In this document: piece after piece, positions 21,443 through 33,372 of the stretch
Layout of the letters: every line of letters begins with the position of its first letter
Numbering within the stretch: the first letter of the stretch is position 1
From: Morinoia aosen
Lineage: Eukaryota > Arthropoda > Malacostraca > Amphipoda > Talitridae
Direction of reading: 5' to 3'
Length of the DNA stretch: 64,000 bases
Assembly: GCA_030386875.1 (NCBI GenBank)
Contig: CM059560.1
Coordinates: 23,864,683-23,928,682, forward strand
Notes under the pieces: model-generated
Databases searched by the model: none
Told to the model about the DNA's origin: nothing
What the model saw: only the letters and a program-made list of their open reading frames with translations
Translations under genes and position numbers: made by a program

Positions 21443-22450
21443 AAGAAAAAGAAAAAAAGAAAAACGTTTATTTTCCAAGTTGCCACATGAGAGACATGCC
21501 AACATATTGGGTTTTAAAAAATTTCTTAATATAGGACGTCCTAAAACAAAAATTCCATACTAGTACTAATTGCCAAACCATCAGAGGTGCACAAATAGAT
21601 AAGCCATACGAGGCATAATAATAGACAAACCATGCAAGGTGTACTTATAGATAAACTATCAGAGGTGTACACATAGATAGACAATACGGGGCATATTAAT
21701 GGACAAAATATACGAGGCGTACTAATAGACGAACCATACGTGGCGTGCTAATAGTCTAAAAAAAGTTCCACACGAGGAGAACTAATTGACAAACCATCCG
21801 AGGTGTACAAATAGATAAGCCATACGAGGCATAATAATAGGCAAACTGTACGAGGTGTACTAAGAGACAAAATATCAGAGGTGTACAAATAGATAGACCA
21901 TACGAGGCATATTAATAGACAAAATATACGAGGCGTACTAATAGACAAACCATACATGGCGTGCTAATAGTCTAACTCTGTCAAGGTTAGTTGAATGAGA
22001 AATGAAAAATATCATCTCTTGGACATTTTATATTCCAAGAAATGGCTAACAACTTATAAATAATTCGAAATTTCGAACACTGCTAAGGAATTATTCGAAA
22101 CACCCAAGTTCTTAGTTGAAATTATCGAAGTAGGAAAAAGACAAAAAACGCTATACGGGAGCAGATTGAAACCCCATCGTAAATGACAATCAAGTATTGA
22201 GAAAAGGGTAGTCACGAAGTAATTTATAAAGAACATCGAAGTAGGAAAAAGACTAAAAAACGCTATACCGGAGCAGATTGAAGCACCATCGTAAATGACA
22301 ATCAGGTATTAGAAAAGGGTAGTCACGAAGTAATTTATAAAGAACATCGCGCAACACAGCACGCACATCTGGAAATGCGTAAACAAACTTACACTCAAAA
22401 ATGTAATGCATGGCTTGTTCAGCATACAAATATAGAGATAATTTTTGCAC
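21443..22450 (-). mobile_element. LINE-tail repeat family A, copy A2
   Basis: This is homologous to copy A1 (6162-7085) over its whole length: the same T/C-rich tail, GGAAAATAAACG, terminal hairpin (21470-21505), tandem 28-33-bp array and right-hand end (TACAAATATAGAGATAATTTTTG). It differs by an extra tandem duplication of about 109 bp (about 22128-22236 and 22237-22345). No coding capacity. It truncates the region downstream of BEL pol. Confidence 0.75.
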
Positions 22451-23627
22451 GATCCCTTTATTTCATTTATCTGTTTATACTTTCAATTTCTTCTATTCAC
22501 AGAAATGCCCTACGGGGCCGTGATAGATCGATTTATAAATCATTAAGCAAGCGCAATCAATTTGTTTATTTATGGAATTTGCTTCGGTGTTAACTGATCG
22601 CAGAGCTTCAGGTAAAATATATTGTGTCATGAGGTTTTGCTTTTTACGCAAAAAGTAGAAATAGAAACATATATATGTACATGTGCTTATATATATGTGC
22701 GAAACGTGTACATGTGTACACTGATACATAGACATTCATGTTTGCGTGCTCACACATACACACCCATGCACACACTAACACACATATTCATATATATACG
22801 TTGTGGTGTTCTCCCTCAGGCTGCTTTACACTCCGGGCAGACTTGTGAATATCTATTGACTTGTGAATATCGATAGACTTGTGAAATATCTTTGCCCGAA
22901 GTGAGTGCCTGAGGTGCAAACGAACCCGACAGGATAAGGAAAACACAACTGGAATAAACGCCGTATTGTTATGAAGATTGCCGACAATAATGGCACAAGG
23001 GAATATGACAGTCGAGCAATACAGCAACCGATGACGTCTTGGCGGACCGACGGTTATCGGGCAGACGCTGCGTAGCTGGAGGACGAGAGCAGACCGGTGG
23101 GGCTGCTGCTGGCAGAGCGTCACCGACCAGGGAGTACCAGAGGCGCAAGCAGGGAACTGGTGCGTCTAGCAAGCAACAAGGCGTGGTGGCTGGCAGTCGA
23201 GGAGGCGGTGAAGGCACGGGTGAGGTGCTGGCGGAGCGTCGAGACTTAGTGTGAATATCAGGGACGCTGCGAGTGTACTGAGGCAGCGTTCGTTCGTTCG
23301 ATGCTTATAGAAAAGACGGAGATAGGGTTTGACGCAGAGTGTGTCGGGAAGAGAAGGGGTGAAACGGAAAAGGATAGATAGGAAACTGATAGAGATGCGC
23401 TTTGCGCATATGATGCTAGTGTTAGGGGGTAATTTTTTGTAGGTAGTTTGAGGGTGGTAGAAGTTAATTACCCGTCAGGGTTTTGTATGGTTGGGTATTT
23501 AGTTAGTATGCATCTTTAATACCGGACGTGGGTGGGTTGGCTTGCCGTAGGGGTTAAGTCTCTCTTCTAGCACAAAACATGTGCTTGAGTCGGTGCTGGT
23601 CAGTCGAGTCTGTCCGTCCGTCCGTCG
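22451..23627. other. Unassigned; TG/AC-rich microsatellite and GC-richer flank of the Jockey-like LINE
   Basis: 22655-22800 is a TATATG/ACAC-rich simple sequence. From 22800 the sequence becomes more GC-rich and may include the 3' UTR of the Jockey-like LINE (minus strand). No supported ORF. 22783-22807 is repeated in inverted form at 27342-27367. Confidence 0.4.
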
Positions 23628-23638
23628 TTAGAGTCGTG

Positions 23639-25010
23639 TTAAGTGTATTTTGGTCTCGGTTGGGGTGCAAGTGTTTTCATTTTTGAGCTCTGGAATTGTT
23701 TGTGCGGTGTTTGTGGAGTGTCTTGCGGGAATGTGAGTTGTAGGTAGAGTTGTGGGTGCGTGTCGTGAATGTTTTGCCAGATTCTTTTTGCGTGTTTGTG
23801 GAGTGTAATGTTGATTGGTTGCAGGTTTGCTCGGCGGTGTAGTTGTGCAGATGTGGAGAAATCTTGCCATTCTGAATTTGTTATGTATCTTGTGGCTCGG
23901 TTTTGTACACGTTGGAGTGTTGAGATGGATGTTGGTGGAAGTGTGTGTAGGGGAATGGCTGGGTAGATTATAGTGGATCTTACTAGGGCGATGTTGAGTT
24001 GGCGGTTTACTTCTGGGTTCAGGTGTTTGAATCGGTAAAGGCGTGAGAGGTTTTGATGTGCTATTGCTGCTCGTTGTCTGGTGTGGGTTGCATATCCGGT
24101 TGTGCTGATTGTGAGACCTAGACCTTTGCCTGAGCTTGTGTATGGGTGTGGGGTGTTGTTGATGTGCACTGTTGGGTGTTTGCGGCGGCTGATAGCAATT
24201 ATTTTCCAATGTGATTAGGTCGTCGTCTATGCCCTCTAGTGTAGGGCTTAGGTCCTGCGGTATTGTGTGGTCAGCGAGAAGGTTGCGGTATAGTTCCCAG
24301 TTTGCATTGTGGAAGGAGGGTCGTGGGCGGATGGGAATTTGTATGGGGTTGGCTGATATTGTGGCTATGATGGGGATGTGGTCGGAAGGTGTTAGTGGAC
24401 CTGGTTCGAGTATGATGTTGTGGAATGTTTGCGTGTTTGTTAGTACTATGTCTGGGCTAGTACAAGCGCGGTGAGTGATTATCGTGGGGAAGTTAGGGCC
24501 GATGTGAAGACATTTGTTCCTGTCTATTAGTGAGTGTACTTGTCTTCCCTTCCTGTTTGCGTAGGTGTATCCAAAGGTGGGGTGTATGGCATTCATGTCG
24601 GCAAGGAGGTAAGTGGGGTGTTTTCGGTTAAAGAGAGTGTGCATGTCAATGTAATTTATGTAATCAATGCGTGGAGGTATGTAGGTAGTGGCAAGTGTGA
24701 TTGGGCCTTGTGGTGTTTCTACTGTGATGGCCAACATATCTGTGTGAAAGGTATCGTGAAGCTTGAACGGGAGGTCTTTGCGGATTGCTATTGCTACTCC
24801 AGCGTGATTTTCATTTGCTTTGTTTGTGGTGTATGTGTTGTAATTCCAAATTTTGATTGGGGTGTCGTTACGCATGCAGTGCGAGTTGAGTAGAATTATG
24901 TGTGGATTGTATTGACGGTAGATGTTGCATAGTGCGATTTTATTATTTTGCCAGTGTTGGACGTTGTGTTGGATGACGGTTAGTGTTTTGTTCATATTGT
25001 GTGTATCCAT
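23639..25010 (-). pseudogene. Jockey-like LINE ORF2, endonuclease joined to C-terminus, RT core deleted
   Basis: The ORF opens with an apurinic-type endonuclease: TVIQHNVQHWQNNK, the LNSHCMR region, DMNAIHPTFG, and PLTPSDHIPIIATI at the Asp-His catalytic site. After ENNCY (about 24190) the endonuclease frame runs into a different frame. That frame carries only the C-terminal thumb region (LVRSTIIYPAIPL, LQRVQNRATRYI). The whole RT palm with its YADD box is missing, so this copy is an internally deleted derivative and cannot copy itself. Its ATG overlaps the ORF1 stop as TAATG (25012-25008). Confidence 0.8.
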
Positions 25011-26724
25011 TATGGAGTCGAGTGTTTGGGTTTCTTGTGGAGGGTGTCAGGTTTTGAGCATGTGTTCATCATGTCGAAATGTTCGCGTGGGAGTGAGGCT
25101 ATGGGTTTGTTTTCGAGGTTGAATCGGCCGTCAATGATTTCTTTCCAGATTTTGTCCGGGTAGGGATGTGCGACGGCGATTTTGAGGCCAGGGGGTTTTG
25201 CGGTTAGTTCATTCACTATCTGTTCGTTGGTGAGTTTGCTTGGAATATGCCGTGAGTGCGTGTCGCTGCGGTAGAGTGTAAGCTGGATTGCGTCGTCGTG
25301 TGAAGAGGATTCTTCCGAGGAGGGTTGTCTCTTCTTTTTCCCTTTTTTTGTTTTCTTCTTCGGGCTGGACTGCGTTCTCCAGTTTTCTTTCAGGTTGTCG
25401 TCGCTTGTTTCGTCCTGGGTTGAGTTCTCTTCTGTTGAGTGGTAGCTTGTGTCCATTGCGTCATCGTTGGGGTCGGTGCTTGCTTGATTTGCAGGAGTCT
25501 CCGTTGTGGCTGCTTGGGGTTGTTTGTTTTGTTCTATGAACATGTTGGATATTTTTTGTGAGTTGCGATTGGGGAACTGGGTGTCCACGTCATAATTTTC
25601 TTTGAGGGACTTCGACAAGATTGATCCGAAATCCCCTCCCTGTGCGAGGTTTGCTATGTGGGCCTCGATGATGATAGCGGCCAGTTTTATATGTATTTCG
25701 CTGGTGAATGTGAGTGTATGTTCTGATTTTGCAGTTTGTTGGATGGCCGTTTTTGCAATTTCAATGTATGTGCTCTTGGTTTGGTCGGTTTCTTTTTTTG
25801 GAGTTCGTCGTTCTTCTTGCGGATAGCTTCTTTCCTGTATGGGCAGGAAGCTGCGAGGGTGCGGTGGTTTCCTTGGCAGTTGAGGCACTTCTTGTACAGT
25901 GAATTGCACTGTTGGTAGGTGTGGCCGTGTGCAGCGCATTCAGAGCAGTTCGATGTCTTGACAGTGCATTGATGTGTGGACTGGTCCTCAATTTTGTAGC
26001 ATTTGAAGCAGATCCGTAGATGAGTGTACGTTTCAAGTTCCATTTGCGATGGTGTGATCTTTGTGTTGAACATGAGGAGCCCATTCTGGAGAGCGCGCTG
26101 TGTCATGCCAGTGTCGGTGAAGGTTACTTTGATAACGTGTGTACAGTTTTTGATTTTGCTAATTTCCAGGATTTTTGCCCATTGTTGCACTCGTGTTATT
26201 TTTTCCTGTATTTCTTGCGGTTGGCGTTGGCCAATGCTGCTGTCCAGTTGTCTGATGAATATGGTTCTTTTGGCTCTGAGATCTGGGAAGATGATAGGCT
26301 TCAGATTTATTTTCTGGAAGTGAGTGGTTGCTTTGTCCGAGGTCAGTTTATCGATGGCAGTGATGTCATCGGTTATGGCGTAGAATCCGCTTGAGTTGCT
26401 GGTGAGTCGTATGAGTGGGGCTTCCAAGTGTTTGAAAGCAGTTTCAAAGACTTGTTCTCGGTTTGTATCTTTGCTGGGGTCGATCTTGCGGAGTTGGGCT
26501 TTGTAGGTAGTGTTGGATTTGTTGGCAGGCTGTGCTGCGATGGTTGTGGTAGTTTGCTTGGTCGTTCGTGGTTGAGTGTTGTTGCCAGGGATGGCGTTGG
26601 TGCGTGTGTTGGTGTTATGTTGCATAGTGTTGGGTTTTATATGGGTGGGTGTTTGTAGTAAGGGGCGGGAAAACTGGCTGTAGCCAGCTCTCCATGAACC
26701 ACAACTTCCTTGGTGGTGATGCAT
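25010..26724 (-). pseudogene. Jockey-like LINE ORF1 (gag-like, zinc knuckles), one frameshift
   Basis: A PRE-C2HC-like region (GFYAITDDITAIDKL, RAKRTIFIRQLD) is followed by three knuckles: CFKCYKIEDQSTHQC, CSECAAHGHTYQQC and CLNCQGNHRTLAASC. Coding then shifts frame near 25800-25900 and continues through KTAIQQTAKSEHTLTF and GGDFGSILSKSL to an acidic, Ser-rich tail ending at a TAA that overlaps the ORF2 ATG. The start may be the later Met (MQHNTNT, about 26625). The protein binds element RNA. The frameshift makes it a pseudogene unless it is a sequence error. Confidence 0.8.
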
Positions 26725-27341
26725 GGTGTTAGTCCTAAGTGTTGGTGTATGGTCTCAGGCGTCGGATTTGTCCGGAAGGCGGCTGGTGCCCTACTTGTAC
26801 CCGCTCCCCCCCTACTATAATGGGGTTTGCCCAGATGGTCGGGGGCCTTTCGGTACACCAGACTCTACTACCTTCCGGCGACGCTCAACGGTCGGTAAAC
26901 GTAAGAGCGAATTAAGAAAAGGCTACTCACACTCGCTTGAGAGGTCAGGGCTCGGCAAGCGAGGTAGGGAGTCGGCTGCTGTTGTGATATCTTGGTAGTG
27001 AGAAGGTCGTTGTTGAAGATTAGATGCTTCTTAGACGGTTTTCACTGGTGAACCTGAGGCAGCGCTGGCTGCGCGGCTGTTTATATAGGCCTCGCTGGAG
27101 CCTGACTCTGCCCGTCCAGGTCTCCGATTGATCAAGACGGGGGTGCCCACTTTTCGCCGTCTAGGCTCGTGCTATACTTACGAAGATTTCTATCGACGTT
27201 GCCTGACTGTTCGAGGCAGGCTGCTTATAAAGCTCGGTCCGGCACCCCAGCTCCAAACTTGAGCTCTGATTATTAGTCGTTTAGCATTGGCGCTTTGAGG
27301 CTGTGAGGTGGCGCTTTTAAGCTTGTGTGGTGGTGTGTGTT
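26725..27341 (-). other. Probable 5' UTR of the Jockey-like LINE and flank
   Basis: GC-richer sequence lies immediately upstream of ORF1 on the minus strand, without an ORF of its own. Its 5' limit is uncertain. Confidence 0.4.
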
Positions 27342-27800
27342 CATACCACCACAACGTATTGAAAATGAATATAAGAGAAATGCTAATAAACATGAAAAAT
27401 AATCTTGCTCTTTCTATATTTAAAATGACAGCCAAAGCTCTGATGAATCGTAAGAAATAACCTGAGGAAAAATAAGGAATTGAAAAAGGACTTCGAAAAC
27501 GTAAAATGGAATCGTTTTTTAATTTCCTAAAAGAAATTTTAAGAAAACTCAAGTAACCGCCGAGGAACAACAACAACAACAAAAAAAAACATATTTCGTA
27601 TCTTCTCAATATTCTCTGCGACATCATGCGGACATTGGTACATGGGATAAAATGGAGATACAGTGTAAGCCGGTTACTACTCATGATTGACAAATATCTA
27701 CAAAATTTTGGCAGAAATGCGTAAACAAACATATACTCAACATCAAAATTCATAGCTTGTACAACATACGGACAGAAAGATAATTTTACCACGATTTATA
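27342..27800 (-). repeat. Fragment related to the 5' part of repeat family A
   Basis: The end at about 27720-27795 (GTTTACGCATTTCT, then GATAATTTT and CACGAT) matches the right-hand ends of A1 and A2. The rest is diverged. It lies between the Jockey-like LINE and the plus-strand LINE. Confidence 0.5.
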
Positions 27801-27825
27801 TGTTCAAATTGCGCTTTATTTCATT

Positions 27826-28904
27826 AATTGTGAGAGATTGAGTTGTTTGTTGTATGCTGACGATGTGGTTGTGGTTAGTGAATGTGGACATGAACTACAA
27901 AGGATGCTTGACATTGTGAATGGATATAGTACAGATTTCAAGATGAACTTTGGTGCCGATAAAAGTAAGGTTATAGTTATAAATAGTGATGAGACTGATA
28001 GAGACAGATTGTGGAATATTGGAGAAATCAGAGTAGGTTGAACGAAAAAATACAAATATCTAGGTTGTATAATAAGTGAAGATGGATGCACTAGAACTAA
28101 GGGTGAGAAAGTGCGAAAAGTAATGCAGTGGAGTGGACGGTTAAATAGTGTGGGCAGAGACAGAGCAAACAAGTACGAATGCGTAAGAGGAATGTGGAAG
28201 TGTGTTGCTGTACCTAGTGTCATGTATGGTATGAGTGCTCTTGCTTGGAATAGAAGTGACCTTGAAAAGCTGGATGTGATACAAAATAAGGTAGGACGTT
28301 TAGCATTGGATGCTCCATAATGGACAGCTACGGAAGCCATTAGAATTGACCTAGGGTGGAGCCTATTTGCAGAAAGAATAATGAAAACTCTGCTGAATTA
28401 TAAGGTAAGAATTGAGAGAATGCAGAATAGCAGGTGGGTAAAGCAAATTTTTTTATTAAATCTGAGTGTAAGCTATTGGGAGAAAATATGTTGGGGGCAT
28501 GCAAGGAAACTAAGTATGCAAAAGATTATTCATGTTAAAATTGGGAGAACTGTGGATTACTGGAGCTTAATAAATGTTGGAGGTGATGGGCCTGAGTGGG
28601 ACTGCAAGAGGTGGAAAAAAGAGATTGACAGGCGAACAAGAGAGTATGGATTGAATAAGTGGAAGCTTATAATGAGGCGAAAGCCTACATTTAACTTGGA
28701 CATGCAACAGGATGTATCTAAGTGTGAGATGTTCTATGATGGTAGTTTTGGAAGTCAACTCTTGTTTGCTGTGAGGTGAAAGTCATTGAGTGTGAACAAA
28801 CGTACATGAAGGTGGAATGAGAATAATAATAGATTATGTCGGCAGTGTAATAGTGGAGTGGCGGAAACAATTGAGCATTTTGTGCTGGAATGTAGTAAGT
28901 ATGA
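27826..28904 (+). pseudogene. LINE reverse transcriptase 3' part, with stops
   Basis: The sequence begins at the catalytic box (LSCLLYADDVVVVSE) and runs through KYKYLGCIISEDG and the thumb to a C-terminal zinc-knuckle-like region (LCRQCSN...ETIEHFVLECSKY). In-frame stops occur near 28038 (TGA), 28318 (TAA) and 28777 (TGA). It is 5'-truncated just before YADD. The final Cys/His motif is cut off at 28905 by the tail of a family B LINE on the opposite strand. The clade was not determined. Confidence 0.75.
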
Positions 28905-29570
28905 GCAAAGAAAAAGAAAAGAAAAACATTTTATTTCCAATAGAGATGTTACATAAGTACCATCATTGGTTTTTAAAATATCTTAAAGTTAATACACTTA
29001 GATGATACACTCACACGAGTATTGTAATACCCATGTCACTAGTCTAAAAGAAATGATTGAGAGCAATGGACTCATAATGTTGCTTAATCTACATATGATG
29101 ATACATGCAAGGATAATTATACGAGTCAACACAATTTCATTGACGATGCATTTTCATTGTGGTTGAGAACACTTTTTACAGTTTACATATACATGACATA
29201 ATACTTCGCAATTCTTGACGCCAGGAAATAATATTAGAATTGCTTGTTTCGGAAGATGTTCAAAAATGTCATTTTAAGGAAGCACGAAAAAATATAAATA
29301 TACATATATATAAAACCATGAGGACCACGAAAATTACAAGTTTTGTATTTCTAATTAAACAATTTCAACATAACGGTCATTAGTTGATAAGCATTTTATT
29401 TAAATATAAATGAATGATCACACAAAAATGTATAGTTTTTTTACGTGAATGCTTTGCAATAATAAAGAGATGACGAGTTAGGTAATGCTAAAAGTTGAGA
29501 GTGAACAGAAAAAAAAATTATCTCCAGTTAAAATGCTAGTTGTCAGTCTAGTACACACATATATGCAATA
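28905..29570 (-). mobile_element. LINE family B, 3' UTR fragment (copy B2)
   Basis: Homologous to 34306-34970. Minus-strand order is: an AT-rich body, a stem-loop at 29012-29036 (with two G.U pairs), the terminal hairpin at 28937-28969, GGAAATAAAATG, and a (TTTTC)-type tail at 28905-28925. No ORF. Its insertion truncates the plus-strand LINE at 27826-28904. Confidence 0.78.
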
Positions 29571-29835
29571 TTGTCCGACATTTTTGTTGCCAAACTTTAA
29601 CATAAGGTAGCGATCGTCGAAATGAACACTTTTTATTCTATTAAGGGATGGTCTAAAATGCTTTGTTAAAGAGTTACAAGGACTTGAAGTTGGACAGTTA
29701 TTAAAAATAATTTGTACACTCTCTTGCGGAGACGAATCCAAGGCGGTAAACTGCGGCACATCGATGGCAAGGATACGAAATGAGAAGTTAGGCAAGTATG
29801 TGAAACATTTATTATTATTAATTAACAATAACTTT
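29571..29835. other. Unassigned; short minus-strand frame
   Basis: A 116-codon minus-strand frame (29478-29828) crosses this stretch. I do not recognise it and its codon pattern gives no support. No terminal inverted repeat for the neighbouring transposase was confirmed. Confidence 0.3.
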
Positions 29836-30996
29836 TTAATGTTGTGTTAAGAAAAAGCATTTTCGACAGTAATTATTATGAGCACAACAAACGAAACCGT
29901 AAACTAGGTTACATGTTTTCAAAAATTGTTCAAAATGCCGCCCATTTTTTTCGATGCAGGCGTTCAAACGCCTCTCCAATGATTGGCGGACGCGAGCAAA
30001 GACACCAGGAGTTTCACGAATCCTTTCCGAGGCTTCAACAATCCTACCCATCAGGTCCTCTTCGGATTGAATCGGTGTTTCATCCACCTAACGTTTCATA
30101 TGCCCCCAGAAAAAGTAATATCAGGGGCGTAATATCAGATCTTGGTGGCCACGCGAAGGGACCGCGCCACGGCCTATCCAGCGATTGGGATATCGGTCAT
30201 CCAATAATTGCCTAACAGCAACCGCAAAGTTGGCAGGAGCACCATCATGTTGAAAATAAATTCCTCTGATGTCAGCTAAAGGTACATTTTCCAGTAGTTC
30301 TGGCAATAATTCATTTAGACAAATGTAATAGGTACGTCCATTTAGTCTCTCTGGTAAGATGTATGGCCCAATCAGATGGTCACCAAGAATTCCTGCCCAA
30401 ACATTTACGGCGAATCCAACCTAATGTCGTCATTGTCTTGTAACATGTGGATTGTTGCCAGACCACATGTGCAGGTTAGGAGATTAAGTATTCCTTCTCG
30501 AGTAAATGACGCTTCGTCTGTGAATAAGACTCGTGATGGGAAACGAGGTTGTTGATCTGTTTCCTGTTGAAACCACCTCGCAAATTCAACACGATGTTCG
30601 AAATCTTCACCGTGCAATTCCTGCACACGCTGAAAGTGAAATGGATGTAGACTACTGTTATGTAGTACTTGCCACACAGTAGTTTTGCTTAAATGTAAAG
30701 CACGTGCACAAGAACGAGTGCTTGAAGTAGGATTGTTTCAAAAATATTCTAAGACATCTTCCACCTTGTTTGCATGAATCTGCTACTCTCCTTTGGCGTC
30801 TTCCTTCAGGTCGTGGTCTGGGAAATGATCCGTATTTACGTAATCTTTGGTGTATGGCTGTGAATGTTTGACGCGATGGAACATGTCTGTTAGGATGCTT
30901 TTCTGCGTAAATTCGAACAGCCTCCCTATAATTTCCATTTGCTGCACCATACACTAGGTGCATAACCGCTAATTCAGCATTGGATACTCCCTCCAT
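29836..30996 (-). pseudogene. Tc1/mariner-type transposase, degenerate
   Basis: The N-terminus (GVSNAELAVMHLVYGAANGN, then PSRQTFTAIHQRLRKYGSF) matches the helix-turn-helix region often annotated DUF4817 in insect transposases. FTDEASF carries the first catalytic Asp and YFQHDGAPANF the second. WPPRS followed by ITPL marks the third acidic region, now in another frame. Several frame changes and stops (near 30100-30130, 30310, 30420 and 30770) destroy the gene. It lies against the 3' end of the I-like LINE. Confidence 0.8.
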
Positions 30997-31029
30997 TGCC
31001 GGTGATACATTTGCAGCCGAAGAAGTACT

Positions 31030-31060
31030 AACTTACTTACTTTGGTTACTTTGGTCCAAT
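31030..31060 (-). repeat. Short tandem 3' tail of the I-like LINE
   Basis: On the minus strand, after the ORF2 stop and a UTR of about 60 bases, AAAGTAACC and (AAGT)n repeats form a simple tail, as expected at the 3' end of an I-group LINE. Confidence 0.5.
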
Positions 31061-31122
31061 TAGGCACATCACCAGTCACAGGTAAGAGTGCCAGATGTTA
31101 CAGCAACTAGAACGTGGGGCAT

Positions 31123-32090
31123 TTAGATTTGATTCATCATACCAATATTGGCAATGAATTCAAGGATCAGCTCAGTACTGAATCCTTCGCCAAGCACGCT
31201 ACTTGTATCAAAGGTTGCTTTTTGGTCTCTGGCTAGTTCTCTCATTGTTTTCCGCTGACGTTCAAACGCAGGGCAACCAATCAATATATGACAAATGTTT
31301 AATTTACACCTACAGTGGCTGCATTTGGGTTTCATTTCTTCGGTAAATAAGTGTTTATGCGTTATTTAAGTAGTAAGAAGCCTCAGCCTGGTTAGTATCA
31401 CCTGATCCTTCCTTGATACATCATTGTTCACGGTGGGTTTTAATATAGGTTTAATTTTGTGATACGGGGATTGTTCCCTATCCCATTCTTTTTGCCATTG
31501 TTCTCTACAGTGCAAGCGTGCTCCCAGATCTGTATATTGAATTAGATTAGAACTATTGGTATTAAGAAGACAAGCTGTTCTTGCCAACTGATCTGCTTTG
31601 TCATTTCCCATTATTCCTACATGGCTTGGGATCCATTCTATGATTAGTTTTTTAGGAGGAAGGTGTTGAAGCAAATGTTTAATTTTGGCAACTAGATGGT
31701 GTTTAGATGGATGCAGTCGATTTATAGCCTGAATAGCGCTGAGTGAGTCTGTGTACAAAATGAAGTCTTCTATTTGGGTTTCTGCAAATTTCAATGCATA
31801 ATAAATTCTAGTAAGCTCTGCTGTGAGAATTGTAGACCTATCTGGGATTCTAGCCAGCATATTAACTTGTTGGGACCAAACTCCTGCTCCAGCTTTAGGA
31901 CCTTGAACTGACCCGTCAGTGAACAATGCCGTTCTATCTTTGTATTCTTCGTGCAGTTAGTTGTATAGCTGTTTCCAGTTGCTTTCTGATAAGCAGTTTT
32001 TTTGATAGCGCCCCAGACTGACTTGACAATTTTCACTGATAGTTTGGTATTTATATTTTTTTGGGATGAGGCCTATGTCTTCCATTTAAA
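31123..32090 (-). pseudogene. I-like LINE ORF2, RNase H and C-terminal zinc knuckle
   Basis: MFTDGSVQG, ILTAELTRIYYAL, LYTDSLSAIQAI and NDKADQLA supply the four RNase H carboxylates. A C-terminal CSHCRCKLNICHILIGC motif ends the protein at 31123. Frame changes near 31370 and between 31926 and 32090 separate it from the RT. RNase H would remove the RNA template during target-primed reverse transcription. Confidence 0.8.
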
Positions 32091-33372
32091 CTTGTATCTC
32101 TAGAAATAGGTTATATATGCGACCAGGGAATGGGAGAGGTTTGTTACAGTTTTGGAATAGCTGGTATGGGTAATGGTCTAAACATATTGCTCGAACCGGA
32201 TGGTTAGGAACACCAAGTATCCTTAATGCATATTGACACAATTGGATTTTCCTTGCATATTTAAGTGGTAGTAAATTTGCTTCTGTTTCCACATTACTAA
32301 CTTTTGTGCATCTCAATGCACCCAGCATCAAGCGAGCAGCAGCATACTGGACTCTGTCCAAGGACAACAAGTGGGTTGCACAGGCAGTGTCAAACGGAAA
32401 ACTTCCATATTCTAGCTTTGGCAATGTAATGTTATGGTAGATAATTTTTAGTATTTTGAATTCTGCTGACCATTTCAGATTGGATAAAATGCGCAGAAGC
32501 CTCAGGTCTTTTTGGCACTTTTGTTTGACTTCCTTGATATGCAAACCCCATCTCAGTTGTGAGTCGAGGTTGAGTCCCAAGAACTTGAACTTCTTTACAA
32601 ATTCTATATTTGTGTAATTGTATTTTAGTTGGAAGGAAGGTTTTGTATGTTTTTGAGTAAACACCATGCACTTGGTTTTTTCAGCAGATATTTGAAAGCC
32701 CCAGCTTTGCGACCAACTTAGGAGAATGTCCAGAGCTTCCTGCAAGATAATGAGAGCCTGAGCTAAGTTTGTATGGGTTATCCAGAATGCTCCATCGTCT
32801 GAATAAAGAGATGTTTCTAGCATATGGGGAAAATCATGAAATATATCATTAATCATAGCATTGAATAGTGTAGGGCTTATGACTGATCCTTGAGGAACAC
32901 CAGTATTTAATGTGCATACCTTAGATAAGACACTATTTACCCTCACCCTGATTTTGCGATTTTTTATAAAGGATGCAATTACTTTTGGTAGATTTCCCTG
33001 AAGACCCATAATATCCAATTTTTTTAGTAGTCCATGATGCCACACCGTATCAAAAGCACGCTTAATATCAATAAATACAACAATGCAATGGTCCTGAAGC
33101 ATGAGGGCTTTTCGGATTGAGTTTTCCAGGCGAGACATTTCGTCTAGAGTGGAGTGACTGGCTCTAAAACCACTTTGGGTATTATCAATTAAATTTTTAT
33201 CCTCCAAATAAAAAAGGAGTCTCCAATTAATTATTTTTTCAAATATTTTGCATAAAGTATTGGTGAGAGCTACTGGCCTATAAGACTTTGGATCTGTAGG
33301 ATCTTTGCCAGGTTTCAAAATGGGGCAAATTACTGCTTCTTTCCAAGGCATGGGGATTTCCGAGTTCCCCAC
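32086..33372 (-). pseudogene. I-like LINE ORF2, reverse transcriptase domain
   Basis: RT motifs in order are PWKEAVICPILKPGKDP, YRPVALTNTLCKIFEKI, SGFRASHSTLDEMSRLE, VVFIDIKRAFDTVWHHGLL, NTGVPQGSVISPTLFNAMIND and LETSLYSDDGAFW. The catalytic box reads YSDD instead of YADD. FQISAEKTKCMVF and the thumb follow. The open frame covers the whole RT, but it is out of frame with the endonuclease part upstream and the RNase H downstream. Confidence 0.85.

Noticed and set aside
21443..22450. Family A as a DNA transposon
   Set aside because: No terminal inverted repeats; one end has a GGAAATAAA signal and a T/C tail, and copy A1 has a 6-bp target duplication, as for a LINE-derived insertion.
22655..22800. 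Possible CRISPR-like or functional repeat array
   Set aside because: It is irregular TATATG/ACAC simple sequence in a eukaryotic genome, with no regular unit.
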